A DNA stretch of 14,703 nt from JAAFIP01 sp043721235 (lineage in GTDB: Bacteria > Pseudomonadota > Gammaproteobacteria > Burkholderiales > Burkholderiaceae_C): NCBI GenBank assembly GCA_043721235.1, contig JAYSRE010000030.1:1-14703 (forward strand), in the 5' to 3' direction. How positions within the stretch are numbered: the first letter of the stretch is position 1; each line of letters opens with the position of its first letter. Below the pieces are notes generated by a model, which was not told the origin of the DNA, ran no database searches, and saw nothing but the letters and a program-made list of their open reading frames with translations. A program made the position numbers and the translations under genes. This document shows positions 1 to 7,144 of this stretch, one piece after another.

Positions 1-797
1 TAAGTAGCAGCACTAAATACAATGTAAATTCGCGCTCCATCAACTCGGCGTTTGCTGGCTTAAATGGTGAAGTTGGCCCGCACACATGGCAGGCTAACGT
101 TCGCAATGACCGGAACTCGCAGTTTGGCAGCAGCACCACAGGTTTTGTAGGCTACGGCTTTGCTATTAACCCCCAGTGGCGTGCAAATGCATCGCACGGC
201 ACCAGTTTTGTTGCACCATCTTTTAACCAGCTCTACTTTCCCAATTTTGGCAATGCCAACTTGCAACCTGAAAAAGGACGCAACACCGATTTGAGTGTGA
301 CTTACAACCAAGCTGGTCATAGTGTCAAAGTGGTGCGTTTTGATAACAAAATCCGGGGTTTTATCACCTCGACCACGGCAGCGGCTAACGTTCCGCAGGC
401 ACGCATCAAAGGCTGGACTTTAGGCTACGAGGGTAGCGTAGGCCCGTGGGCACTGCGGGCGTCGTACGACAGCCTGGATCCGCGTAACGAAATTACTGAC
501 AAAATCCTGCCAAGGCGTAACCGTTCGCAGGCCAACTTGGGGATCGACTATAACGCTGCAACTTGGAGTGTCGGCGGGCAAATTCTCAATGTTGGCAGCC
601 GTTTTGAAAATGCAAGCAACACAGTTACTGTGGATGGCTACACTACTTTGGATTTGAACGCGTCCTACAGATTCGCTAGGGATTGGGCGCTGCAGGCCAA
701 GGTCAATAACGTGGCCAACCGCCAGTACGAAACCTCCTTGGGGTACAACCAACCCAGACGCGGTGCGTTCCTTACCTTGCGCTATCAGCCTAAGTGA
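1..797 (+). CDS. btuB: BtuB-type TonB-dependent cobalamin receptor, C-terminal part (5' end outside window)
   Basis: The frame is open from base 3 to the TGA at 795-797 and gives about 264 residues, the C-terminal half of an outer-membrane beta-barrel. Alternating aromatic/polar strands are visible, with the plug-and-barrel family's 'ASHGTSFVAPSFNQLYFP' followed by 'NLQPEKGRN', a signature of TonB-dependent receptors where the barrel strands resume. It ends in the usual last-strand pattern 'VNNVANRQYETSLGYNQPRRGAF'. The last residue is Lys rather than the more common terminal aromatic, though Phe and Tyr lie just before it. The role is energy-dependent import of corrinoids across the outer membrane. 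The call to BtuB rather than another siderophore receptor rests on barrel similarity and on the B12 genes that follow directly. The stop overlaps the GTG of cobB by four bases (GTGA), so the two are probably translationally coupled. The signal peptide, TonB box and plug are not in the window. Confidence 0.9.
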   Translation, partial: SSSTKYNVNSRSINSAFAGLNGEVGPHTWQANVRNDRNSQFGSSTTGFVGYGFAINPQWRANASHGTSFVAPSFNQLYFPNFGNANLQPEKGRNTDLSVTYNQAGHSVKVVRFDNKIRGFITSTTAAANVPQARIKGWTLGYEGSVGPWALRASYDSLDPRNEITDKILPRRNRSQANLGIDYNAATWSVGGQILNVGSRFENASNTVTVDGYTTLDLNASYRFARDWALQAKVNNVANRQYETSLGYNQPRRGAFLTLRYQPK

Positions 798-2203
798 AGC
801 CGCTTTCTATGGTTGATTCGGCGAGTTGCCCTGCTATCTTGGTAGGTGCTCCTGCATCTGGGCAGGGCAAAACTACGGTGGCTGCGGCGTTGGCGCGCCT
901 GCATACCCGTGCGGGCCGTAAGGTACGGGTATTTAAGTGCGGGCCTGATTTTTTAGACCCGCATTGGTTGGCCTTGGCCAGCGGCGCGCCTGTGCACCAG
1001 TTGGACTTGTGGATGACAGGTGAGGCTGATTGCCGTGCTCGCCTGCATGATGCGGCAAGCCAAGCTGACCTGATCATCATTGAAGGGGTGATGGGTTTGT
1101 TTGACGGGCAACCCAGCGCAGCCGATTTAGCGCAGCGCTTTGGTCTGCCCGTGCTGGCGGTGATTGATGCGTCGGCCATGGCGGGTACTTTTGGTGCGCT
1201 GGCGTTTGGGCTGCAGCATTATCGGCCTGGCTTGCTATGGGCTGGTGTGCTGGCCAACCGCGTAGCCAGCGCAGGCCACGCGCACATGCTGGCCGACGCT
1301 GTGGATGCATCGCAGTGGCTAGGCGCACTCATGCGCAACCCCGCGCTACAGCTGCCAGAGCGGCACTTGGGCCTTACGCTGGCGTCTGAAATGGGCGACG
1401 CTGTGCAGCGGCTTGACGCTGCGGCAGATGCGCTGGCCGCTACGCCCTTGGGCCAAATGGATATAGCTGCATTGAAGCGCTGGGAAGTCGCTTTTGCGCC
1501 GTCTGATGTTGCAGCGGCGGACGCTGCGCACGCCTTAATCAATCCACAAGCCAGCGGAGTAACGATTAGGCCGCTGCCAGCTTTGCATGCGAGGGTATTG
1601 GCCAGCAAAACCATAGCCGTGGCGCGCGACGCAGCGTTTTGTTTTATCTACGAGGCCAATTTAGACACGCTGCGTGCACTGGGTGCCAATGTCGTTTTTT
1701 GCTCGCCTTTGACCGATGGCGTATTGCCTGTGTGCGATGCGCTGTGGTTACCGGGTGGCTACCCCGAGCTGCATGCAAAGCGTTTGTCAGCGAATTCAGG
1801 TTTTCGCTCTAGTGTGGCCGCGCACGTGGCCGCTGGGAGGTCCGTATGGGCAGAATGTGGCGGCATGATGGTGTTGTTTGACCAGATCACCACCGTTGAC
1901 GGTGCGGCGCATGCTATGTGGGGCTTGCTGCCTGGCACGGTAACGATGCAACAACGTCTTGCAGCGATTGGCCCACAACACCTTAGCATGGGCGATCACA
2001 GTTTGCGTGGGCATACTTTTCATTACTCTACTTGCGAGACTGCTTTGCAGCCGGTAACCTGCACAGCGCGCCCAGATGTGCAGGCTGCGCCAGATGCAGG
2101 CGAGGCGCTGTACGCACATGGCAGCATCCGTGCCAGCTATTTTCACGCTTGGTTTGCATCTAGCCCGCAGGCTGCAGCTGCATTGTTTGGAGCTGCGCTA
2201 TGA
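794..2203 (+). CDS. cobB: Cobyrinate a,c-diamide synthase (CobB/CbiA)
   Basis: 469 residues, full length for the family. It amidates the a and c side chains of cobyrinic acid (or the hydrogenobyrinate form) using glutamine and ATP in the cytosol. The N-terminal dethiobiotin-synthetase-like domain has the P-loop 'GAPASGQGKTT' (residues 18-28), 'KCGPDFLDPHW' and 'EGVMGLFDG'. The C-terminal class I glutamine amidotransferase domain shows 'LPGGYPELHA', the nucleophile Cys at about residue 355 in 'WAECGGMM', and a His in 'GHTFHYS'. I chose the GTG at 794 because it overlaps the btuB stop by four bases. An in-frame ATG at 809, with GTGAAG nine bases before it, is a real alternative and would shorten the protein by five residues without touching the P-loop. 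The stop overlaps the next ATG (ATGA). The family call is secure. Whether the substrate is made de novo or salvaged cannot be told from this window. Confidence 0.95.
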   Translation: MKPLSMVDSASCPAILVGAPASGQGKTTVAAALARLHTRAGRKVRVFKCGPDFLDPHWLALASGAPVHQLDLWMTGEADCRARLHDAASQADLIIIEGVMGLFDGQPSAADLAQRFGLPVLAVIDASAMAGTFGALAFGLQHYRPGLLWAGVLANRVASAGHAHMLADAVDASQWLGALMRNPALQLPERHLGLTLASEMGDAVQRLDAAADALAATPLGQMDIAALKRWEVAFAPSDVAAADAAHALINPQASGVTIRPLPALHARVLASKTIAVARDAAFCFIYEANLDTLRALGANVVFCSPLTDGVLPVCDALWLPGGYPELHAKRLSANSGFRSSVAAHVAAGRSVWAECGGMMVLFDQITTVDGAAHAMWGLLPGTVTMQQRLAAIGPQHLSMGDHSLRGHTFHYSTCETALQPVTCTARPDVQAAPDAGEALYAHGSIRASYFHAWFASSPQAAAALFGAAL

Positions 2204-3030
2204 GTGACTGGCGTGATATCAATTGTGCAACTGCCCAAGGCCCGCAGCGCATAGTGTGCTTGACCGAAGAAACCACCGAGTGGCTGTACTTGCTAGGCCA
2301 AGAAGCGCGCATTGTGGGTATTTCGGGTTATACCGTACGGCCGCGCAGGGCGCGGGATGAAAAGCCCAAGGTCAGTGCTTTTTTGAGTGCCAAAATTGAC
2401 AAAATATTAGAGCTACAGCCCGATTGTGTATTTGGCTTTTCTGACCTGCAGGCAGATATTGCCAGCCAGTTGATCAAACACGGCGTGCAAGTCACCGTGT
2501 TTAACCAGCGCAGTGTGGCTGAGATATTTGCGATGATGCACCAAGTCGCCAGCATGGTGGGCTGCGCTGTACTAGGGCAAGAGTTGATAGCAGGCATGCG
2601 TGCTCAGCTGCTTGAGATTGAAGCTACAGCCGCCCAGCTGCCGCGCAGGCCCAAGGTGTTTTTTGAAGAGTGGGACGAGCCGAACATGAGCTGCATTCGC
2701 TGGGTGTCTGAGCTGGTAGGCATTGCGGGCGGCGACGACTGCTTTGCCGAGCTGGCTGTGCAAGCGCTGGGCAAGCACCGCATCATTGCTGACCCGCTGG
2801 AGATTGTGCGGCGCAACCCCGACATCATCATTGGTTCGTGGTGCGGCAAAAAATTCAGACCTGAAAAAGTAGCTGCACGCGCTGGCTGGCAGGACGTGAA
2901 CGCGGTAAAAAACGCGCAGCTATTTGAAGTTAAATCGCCCGATATTTTGCAGCCCGGCCCTGCGGCGTTGACTGATGGTGTAGCGCAGTTGCACCGCATC
3001 ATCATGGACTGGAGCACGCAGTATGGTTGA
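2200..3030 (+). CDS. BtuF-like (Peripla_BP_2 fold) cobalamin-binding protein with no signal peptide
   Basis: 276 residues. The start 'MSDWRDINCATAQGPQRIVCL' is polar and goes directly into the first strand of the substrate-binding fold, so neither a Sec signal nor a lipobox is present; the ATG overlaps the cobB stop (ATGA), and no upstream extension is available in this arrangement. Fold landmarks match BtuF/FhuD-type class III binding proteins: 'PQRIVCLTEETTEWLYLLG' (15-33), 'KIDKILELQPDCVFGF' (65-80), 'NPDIIIGSW' (206-214) and 'AARAGWQDVNAVKN' (225-238). Distinctive local motifs are 'FFEEWDEPNMSCIRW' (154-168) and 'SWCGKKFRP' (213-221). The exported paralogue at 3658-4542 instead has 'FEVNRAPYAAG' and 'VGDRNYQG' at the corresponding points. 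Databases commonly label such proteins cobalamin-binding. A cytosolic corrinoid-binding or delivery role is my inference from the absent signal and the operon position between cobB and cobU. Confidence 0.85.
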   Translation: MSDWRDINCATAQGPQRIVCLTEETTEWLYLLGQEARIVGISGYTVRPRRARDEKPKVSAFLSAKIDKILELQPDCVFGFSDLQADIASQLIKHGVQVTVFNQRSVAEIFAMMHQVASMVGCAVLGQELIAGMRAQLLEIEATAAQLPRRPKVFFEEWDEPNMSCIRWVSELVGIAGGDDCFAELAVQALGKHRIIADPLEIVRRNPDIIIGSWCGKKFRPEKVAARAGWQDVNAVKNAQLFEVKSPDILQPGPAALTDGVAQLHRIIMDWSTQYG

Positions 3031-3664
3031 TGCACAACACATCGCCCGCAGTGAATTGATTATGGGTGGGCAAAAAAGCGGTAAGTCGTCGCGTGCCGAA
3101 AAGCTGGCAGCGCAGTGGCTGGCCGCGTCGCCTATGAACTCTGCAGTACTGGTAGCCACTGCGCAGGCGCACGACGGCGAAATGCGCACGCGCATTGCCC
3201 GCCACCAAGCGGACAGGGCTGTGCGCGTACCCGGCATGCGCACGGTTGAAGAGCCCTTGAACTTGGCCGATGCATTGAGCCTGCACACCCACGTGCAGAC
3301 CCTGGTGGTGGTGGACTGCCTTACGCTGTGGCTTACTAACTTGCTCATGCCTTATTCGACTTTGCAAGAACTGTCCAATCTATCAAAACAAGCGGTTGCA
3401 GGGCAATATTTTGATAAAAAACCGCCTCTATCCCAAGGAAATACTACACAATCAGCTATATTTTTAAGAGCAATTGAAAAGGCCCAAGGCCCTGTGGTCA
3501 TTGTCTCTAACGAGATTGGACTGGGTGTGATTCCGCTAGGGCGCGACGTGCGCGCCTATGTTGATGCGTTAGGGCGGCTTAACCAAGACGTGGCCCATGT
3601 ATGCCAACGCGTTACGTTAATGGCAGCGGGTCTGCCGCTAATTCTGAAAGACACTTCATGTTAA
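3023..3664 (+). CDS. cobU: Adenosylcobinamide kinase / adenosylcobinamide-phosphate guanylyltransferase (CobU/CobP)
   Basis: 213 residues, slightly longer than the usual 170-190. It phosphorylates adenosylcobinamide and transfers GMP to it, giving AdoCbi-GDP for the nucleotide-loop step. The P-loop 'GGQKSGKSS' is at residues 15-23. The His of 'RIARHQADR' (residue 61) is in the position of the guanylylated histidine. 'VVVDCLTLWLTNLL' (95-108) and 'SNEIGLGVIPLGRDVRAYVDALGRLNQ' (162-188, quoted in part as the family's hallmark) are well conserved. The ATG overlaps the preceding stop by eight bases. Residues of about 112-150 are an odd, AT-richer stretch between the 'WLTN' and 'SNE' motifs: it holds a short dispersed repeat (see 3401-3471) and is longer than I recall for relatives. 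All catalytic motifs are intact, so the enzyme is probably active. Confidence 0.95.
   Translation: MVDAQHIARSELIMGGQKSGKSSRAEKLAAQWLAASPMNSAVLVATAQAHDGEMRTRIARHQADRAVRVPGMRTVEEPLNLADALSLHTHVQTLVVVDCLTLWLTNLLMPYSTLQELSNLSKQAVAGQYFDKKPPLSQGNTTQSAIFLRAIEKAQGPVVIVSNEIGLGVIPLGRDVRAYVDALGRLNQDVAHVCQRVTLMAAGLPLILKDTSC
3401..3471 (+). repeat. Dispersed short repeat, copy A, inside cobU coding sequence
   Basis: The 40 bases at 3432-3471 match 8058-8097 at 34 of 40 positions by hand alignment without gaps. The match begins at CCCAAGGA and ends at AGC, with CAGCTATAT shared inside. The block is AT-richer than the flanking cobU sequence. It is translated in the same frame as the second copy: 'LSQGNTTQSAIFLRA' here against 'IAQGIAAQAAIYLIA' in CbiB. 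The reverse complement has the look of a short interspersed element I recall from Comamonadaceae genomes (GCTATT...ATAGCTG...GAGGC, then an AT-rich tail). The pairwise similarity is seen directly; family membership is from memory. The left boundary is uncertain, since similarity decays before 3432. Confidence 0.65.
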
Positions 3665-4542
3665 AAATATGGCAATGTGCACTGCTGTGCCTATGTGCTG
3701 CTGCGCAACAGTCAGCCTGGGCTTTTGATCTGGTGGACGATCGCCAAGCCACAGTGACCTTTGTGCAATCGCCGCAGCGTATTGTGAGCTTGTTGCCATC
3801 GCTGACCGAGACCGTGTGCGAACTGGGCCAATGCCAGCGGCTGGTAGGTGTCGACCGCTATTCCAACTATCCCGCATCGGTTAAAAAACTACCCGAAGTG
3901 GGCGGTGGCCTTGACCCGAACATCGAAGCTATTGTGGCGCTGCGGCCCGATGTGGTGCTGATGGCGGTGTCGTCGCGCGCGCACGAACGGCTGCAATCGC
4001 TGGGCATTAAAGTGGTAGCACTAGAAACAAAAAATCATGCTGATGTACGCCGCGTACTGGCGGTAGTGGGCCAACTACTAGAAATACCTCCGGCGCAGGG
4101 GTCTGAACGGGTGTGGCAATTAATTGATGCGGGCATGAATGCAGCCGCGCAATCATTACCTGCCAGCGCTAAAAACGCCAAAGTGTATTTTGAGGTTAAC
4201 CGTGCGCCGTATGCAGCAGGCGCGTCGTCTTTTATTGGCGAGACATTAACGCGGCTGCAGGTAAAAAATATCATCGGGCCAGAGCTGGGGCCATTTCCAA
4301 AGATTAACCCAGAGTTTGTTGTGCGGGCTAACCCCGACATCATCATGGTGGGTGACCGCAATTACCAAGGTATGAGCGACCGCCCCGGCTGGGCTGCAAT
4401 TCGCGCGGTTAAAGATAAAAGAGTGTGTGTTTTTAAGCCAGATGACACCGATGCACTGGTGCGCCCCGGCCCGCGCATGGCCGAAGGTGCGCGCATGATG
4501 GCGCAGTGTTTAGCTGCTGTAGCGCAGCGCAAAGCGCCTTGA
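3658..4542 (+). CDS. btuF: BtuF periplasmic cobalamin-binding protein of the ABC importer
   Basis: 294 residues from the ATG at 3658. I rejected the in-frame ATG at 3601 because it would lie deep inside cobU and put a polar 19-residue tail before a clear signal peptide. From 3658 the protein starts 'MLKIWQCALLCLCAAAQQSAWA' with likely signal peptidase I cleavage after residue 22 (AWA). The mature part has the BtuF pattern: 'PQRIVSLLPSLTETVCELGQ' (39-58), 'GVDRYSNYP' (64-72), 'LPEVGGGLDPNIEAIVALRPDVVL' (78-101), then 'GETLTRLQVKNIIG', 'NPEFVVRANPDIIMVG' and 'RPGWAAIRAVKDKRV'. It binds cobalamin in the periplasm and hands it to BtuCD, which follows. The start overlaps the cobU stop by seven bases. 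Two Cys pairs in the mature protein may form disulfides, but I cannot assign them. Confidence 0.93.
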   Translation: MLKIWQCALLCLCAAAQQSAWAFDLVDDRQATVTFVQSPQRIVSLLPSLTETVCELGQCQRLVGVDRYSNYPASVKKLPEVGGGLDPNIEAIVALRPDVVLMAVSSRAHERLQSLGIKVVALETKNHADVRRVLAVVGQLLEIPPAQGSERVWQLIDAGMNAAAQSLPASAKNAKVYFEVNRAPYAAGASSFIGETLTRLQVKNIIGPELGPFPKINPEFVVRANPDIIMVGDRNYQGMSDRPGWAAIRAVKDKRVCVFKPDDTDALVRPGPRMAEGARMMAQCLAAVAQRKAP

Positions 4543-4546
4543 TAGC

Positions 4547-4574
4547 TTGACTTAAAAATTTTAGATTTCATAAC
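4547..4574 (+). promoter_or_regulatory. Weak candidate internal promoter before btuC
   Basis: The 57-bp gap between btuF and btuC is one of the few real gaps in the operon. It contains TTGACT (4547-4552, five of six to the sigma-70 -35) and CATAAC (4569-4574, four of six to the -10) with a 16-bp spacer, in an AT-rich setting unlike the surrounding coding DNA. It could give extra transcription of btuCD and later genes. A match this weak can arise by chance in AT-rich sequence. Confidence 0.25.
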
Positions 4575-4599
4575 CTAAGTTACACCCTAGCTTTACGGC

Positions 4600-5655
4600 G
4601 TGAACCCTAGCATAAACACTGTTAATGCACCATCGCTTGCGCCCCGCATGGGTCAGCGCGGCTTGTGGTTAACGCTAGGCCTGCTGGTGGCCAGTGCGCT
4701 GCTGGTGTTGCTAGGGGCAAGCGTGGGTAGTACGGGCTTTAGCAGCTTGTGGCGCGCCTGGGACGACCCGCTGTCGCGCCAAATTGTGTGGGACATTCGT
4801 CTGCCACGCACGCTGGGCGGGTGGCTCGCGGGTGCTCTGCTGGGGCTGGCTGGTGCCGTGGCACAGGGGCTGTTTCGTAACCCGTTGGCCGACCCGTATT
4901 TGCTGGGCAGCGCATCAGGCGCATCGGTGGGCGTGGCGGCTGCGTTAGCGTTGATGGGGGTGAGCCCCATGACACAGGCTTTAGCGGCTAGGCTAGGGCT
5001 GACTGGCGCGGCGTTTGCAGGTGCGGTGCTGGCGGTGCTGCTCACGCTGGCGCTGGCCAAGGGCGTGGGGCACACGCTGCGGCTGCTGCTAGCGGGCGTG
5101 GTGGTGGGTGTAGTTCTAGGGGCGGTTAGTTCTTTAATTACGCTGTGGTCGCCTGATATTTTGCAGGCAATGCAGGCGTTTATGCTGGGCTCAACTGGCT
5201 TTGTAGGCTGGGCAGCGTGCGGCATTATGGCGGTGGTGTGGGGGCTGTGTTTGCTAGTGGCCATGCTGCTTAGCCGGGTGTTAGATGGCTTGAGTTTGGG
5301 CGAGGCCACAGCGCAAAGCCTGGGGCTGCAACTGCCGCAGCTGCGCGCTGCCTTGGTGTTGGTATTGGCGTTGGCCACGGGCACCGCAGTGGCGCAAACC
5401 GGTTTGATAGCATTTGTAGGCTTGGCCGCTCCGCACTTGGTACGTGCTGTAGTCAAAGTGCGCTACGCAGCACTATTGTGGTTGTCTGCCCTGATGGGAG
5501 CAGTATTGCTGTGCGCCGCTGATGTGTTGGCGCGTTGGTTAATTGCTCCGCAAGAGTTGCCCGTAGGCTTGCTTACCGCCGTGCTGGGTGGCGGCTATTT
5601 GCTGTGGCTGATGTACCGTGGTCAAGCCTTGGGTACCACTAGGAATACTTGGTAA
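4600..5655 (+). CDS. btuC: BtuC cobalamin ABC transporter permease (FecCD family)
   Basis: 351 residues, very hydrophobic, with about nine to ten membrane helices as expected for FecCD permeases; it forms the inner-membrane channel for BtuF-delivered cobalamin. The family signature spans 'DIRLPRTLGGWLAGALLGLA' (65-84), followed by 'QGLFRNPLADPYLLGSASGA' (89-108). The ATPase-contacting loop 'IAFVGLAAPHLVR' and the C-terminal 'LPVGLLTAVLGGGYLLWLM' are also present. The start is uncertain. GTG at 4600 gives a 20-residue polar leader before the first helix; an in-frame ATG at 4648 ('MGQRGLWLTLG') would start directly at the helix. Neither has a clear Shine-Dalgarno sequence. A long antisense reading frame lies across this gene, a by-product of its alanine/leucine-rich codons. 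Confidence 0.93.
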   Translation: MNPSINTVNAPSLAPRMGQRGLWLTLGLLVASALLVLLGASVGSTGFSSLWRAWDDPLSRQIVWDIRLPRTLGGWLAGALLGLAGAVAQGLFRNPLADPYLLGSASGASVGVAAALALMGVSPMTQALAARLGLTGAAFAGAVLAVLLTLALAKGVGHTLRLLLAGVVVGVVLGAVSSLITLWSPDILQAMQAFMLGSTGFVGWAACGIMAVVWGLCLLVAMLLSRVLDGLSLGEATAQSLGLQLPQLRAALVLVLALATGTAVAQTGLIAFVGLAAPHLVRAVVKVRYAALLWLSALMGAVLLCAADVLARWLIAPQELPVGLLTAVLGGGYLLWLMYRGQALGTTRNTW

Positions 5656-5657
5656 CT

Positions 5658-6425
5658 ATGAAAAATAGTGCTGTTCAAGCAAGTAATGTAGGCGCTAGCC
5701 TTGCTAAAAACCCGGTGCTGCACAACATCAACGCGCAGTTTGCTGCCGCGCGGTGGACTAGTATTGTCGGCCCCAACGGTGCCGGTAAATCTACCCTGCT
5801 CAAGGCGCTGGCCGGATTGCTGCCATACACCGGGCAAGTGCAGTTACTAGGAAATAACTTAACCGATCTGCCTGCACGCACACGGTCGCGCCACATGGCC
5901 TGGCTGGGCCAAAACGAAGGTGGTGCTGACGACTTAACAGCGTATGACGTAGCCATGCTGGGCCGCTTGCCGCACCAAGGCTGGCTGGCTGCCCCTAGCG
6001 CTGCAGACCATGCAGCGGTAGAGCAGGCGTTAAAGATGACGCAAGCTTGGCAATGGCGTGCCAGAGCGCTAGGCTCGCTATCGGGCGGTGAACGCCAGCG
6101 GGTGCTGCTAGCCCGCGTGCTGGCCGTGCAGGCCGATGTGCTATTGATGGACGAGCCGTTGCTTAACCTTGACCCACCGCACCAAACCGACTGGTTGCAC
6201 ACCGTGCGTAGCCTGGTGTCACGCGGCACCACGGTGGTAAGTGTGTTGCACGAAGTGTCGTTGGCACTACAGGCCGACAGCATGTTGATCGTAGCGCAGG
6301 GCAGGGTGCAGCATCACGGTGCATGCACAGATGGTTTGACACACCGTGCGCTAGAGGCCGTGTTTGACCACCGCATTGCAGTACACACTGTAGGCGGCAT
6401 GCAGGTGGCTGTGCATGTGGCGTAA
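5658..6425 (+). CDS. btuD: BtuD cobalamin ABC transporter ATP-binding protein
   Basis: 255 residues. All ATPase motifs are visible: Walker A 'GPNGAGKST' (38-46), the signature 'LSGGERQR', Walker B 'VLLMDEP', the D-loop 'NLDPPHQ' and the switch His in 'SVLHEVSLAL'. It powers BtuC from the cytosolic side. I placed the start at the ATG two bases beyond the btuC stop. A TTG at 5649, with AGGA four bases before it (5641-5644), would add three residues and overlap btuC. Neither choice affects the domain. Order btuF-btuC-btuD on one strand makes the partnership clear. The nearest alternatives, haemin or iron-siderophore ATPases, are argued against by the surrounding B12 genes. Confidence 0.94.
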   Translation: MKNSAVQASNVGASLAKNPVLHNINAQFAAARWTSIVGPNGAGKSTLLKALAGLLPYTGQVQLLGNNLTDLPARTRSRHMAWLGQNEGGADDLTAYDVAMLGRLPHQGWLAAPSAADHAAVEQALKMTQAWQWRARALGSLSGGERQRVLLARVLAVQADVLLMDEPLLNLDPPHQTDWLHTVRSLVSRGTTVVSVLHEVSLALQADSMLIVAQGRVQHHGACTDGLTHRALEAVFDHRIAVHTVGGMQVAVHVA

Positions 6426-6459
6426 ACCAGTGATTCATTTTTTCAGAGCAAGCTAAACC

Positions 6460-7041
6460 ATGCAAATAGAAACTCCACCTGTTCACAAACCCTATGAAAA
6501 ATCCGAAGGCGAACGTCGCGGTCTGATTATTGTCAACACGGGCGACGGCAAAGGCAAGAGCACAGCCGCCTTTGGCCTGGCACTGCGCGCTTTTGGTCGC
6601 ACCCATGTGCATGGCAAGGGCATCAAAATTTACCAATTTATGAAGGTGCCCAGCGCCCGCTTTGGTGAGCACCGTATGTTTGAACAACTGGGCATCGCCA
6701 TTGAAGGTTTGGGTGACGGTTTTAGCTGGAAAAGCCAAGACCTGGAGCATTCGGCCCAACTAGCGCGCGATGGCTGGCAAAAAGCCAAAGCGTCCATCTT
6801 GAGCGGCGACAACTTTATGGTGGTGCTAGACGAGATGACCTACCCGTTGATCTACGGCTGGATGCCACTGGACAATGTGTTGGACACCCTGCGTGCGCGG
6901 CCCAAGCATGTGCATGTGGTCATCACCGGGCGGCGCTGCCCGCCCGAGATTATTGAGCTGGCCGACACAGTGACTGAGATGACCAAGATCAAACACGCCT
7001 TTAACGCTGGCATACCTGCGCAGCGCGGTATTGAAGACTGA
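6460..7041 (+). CDS. cobO: Corrinoid adenosyltransferase (CobO/BtuR/CobA type)
   Basis: 193 residues, the standard length. It transfers the 5'-deoxyadenosyl group of ATP to Co(I) corrinoids, giving the adenosylated form that the later enzymes need. The P-loop 'NTGDGKGKSTAAFG' is at residues 26-39, with the typical 'KIYQFMKVPSARFGE', 'GLGDGFSWKSQD', 'VVLDEMTYPLIYGW', 'VVITGRRCPPEIIELADTVTEM' and C-terminal 'HAFNAGIPAQRGIED'. This is the CobO family, distinct from the PduO and EutT types. The ATG lies 35 bases beyond the btuD stop, and no strong Shine-Dalgarno sequence is seen (AGAGCAAG is about eight bases upstream). The protein extends through the conserved family end, so it is complete. Confidence 0.96.
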   Translation: MQIETPPVHKPYEKSEGERRGLIIVNTGDGKGKSTAAFGLALRAFGRTHVHGKGIKIYQFMKVPSARFGEHRMFEQLGIAIEGLGDGFSWKSQDLEHSAQLARDGWQKAKASILSGDNFMVVLDEMTYPLIYGWMPLDNVLDTLRARPKHVHVVITGRRCPPEIIELADTVTEMTKIKHAFNAGIPAQRGIED

Positions 7042-7144
7042 AAATTGCCAAGAGCGATGCAATGGCCCCGACCCTTTTAAACAACGCGCCATGGTTGGAG
7101 CAGCCTGCACATTCAGTGCAGCGCCTTTTGGCGGGACAGTAACA

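Noticed and set aside
3601..3657. Upstream ATG extending btuF by 19 residues
   Set aside because: It would place a polar tail before an evident signal peptide and lies well inside cobU; ATG 3658 gives a normal Sec signal.
4543..4599. Cobalamin riboswitch before btuC
   Set aside because: The gap is far too short and lacks any B12-box-like conserved element; a riboswitch would be expected upstream of btuB, outside the window.
4653..5456. 267-codon open frame on the - strand across btuC
   Set aside because: It is antisense to a gene with clear FecCD motifs, its translation is Ala/Thr/Ser/Pro-rich without recognisable domains, and such shadows are common opposite GC-rich membrane protein genes.
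5675..6283. 202-codon open frame on the - strand across btuD
   Set aside because: It lies opposite a complete ABC ATPase with all motifs intact, and shows no ribosome site or domain.
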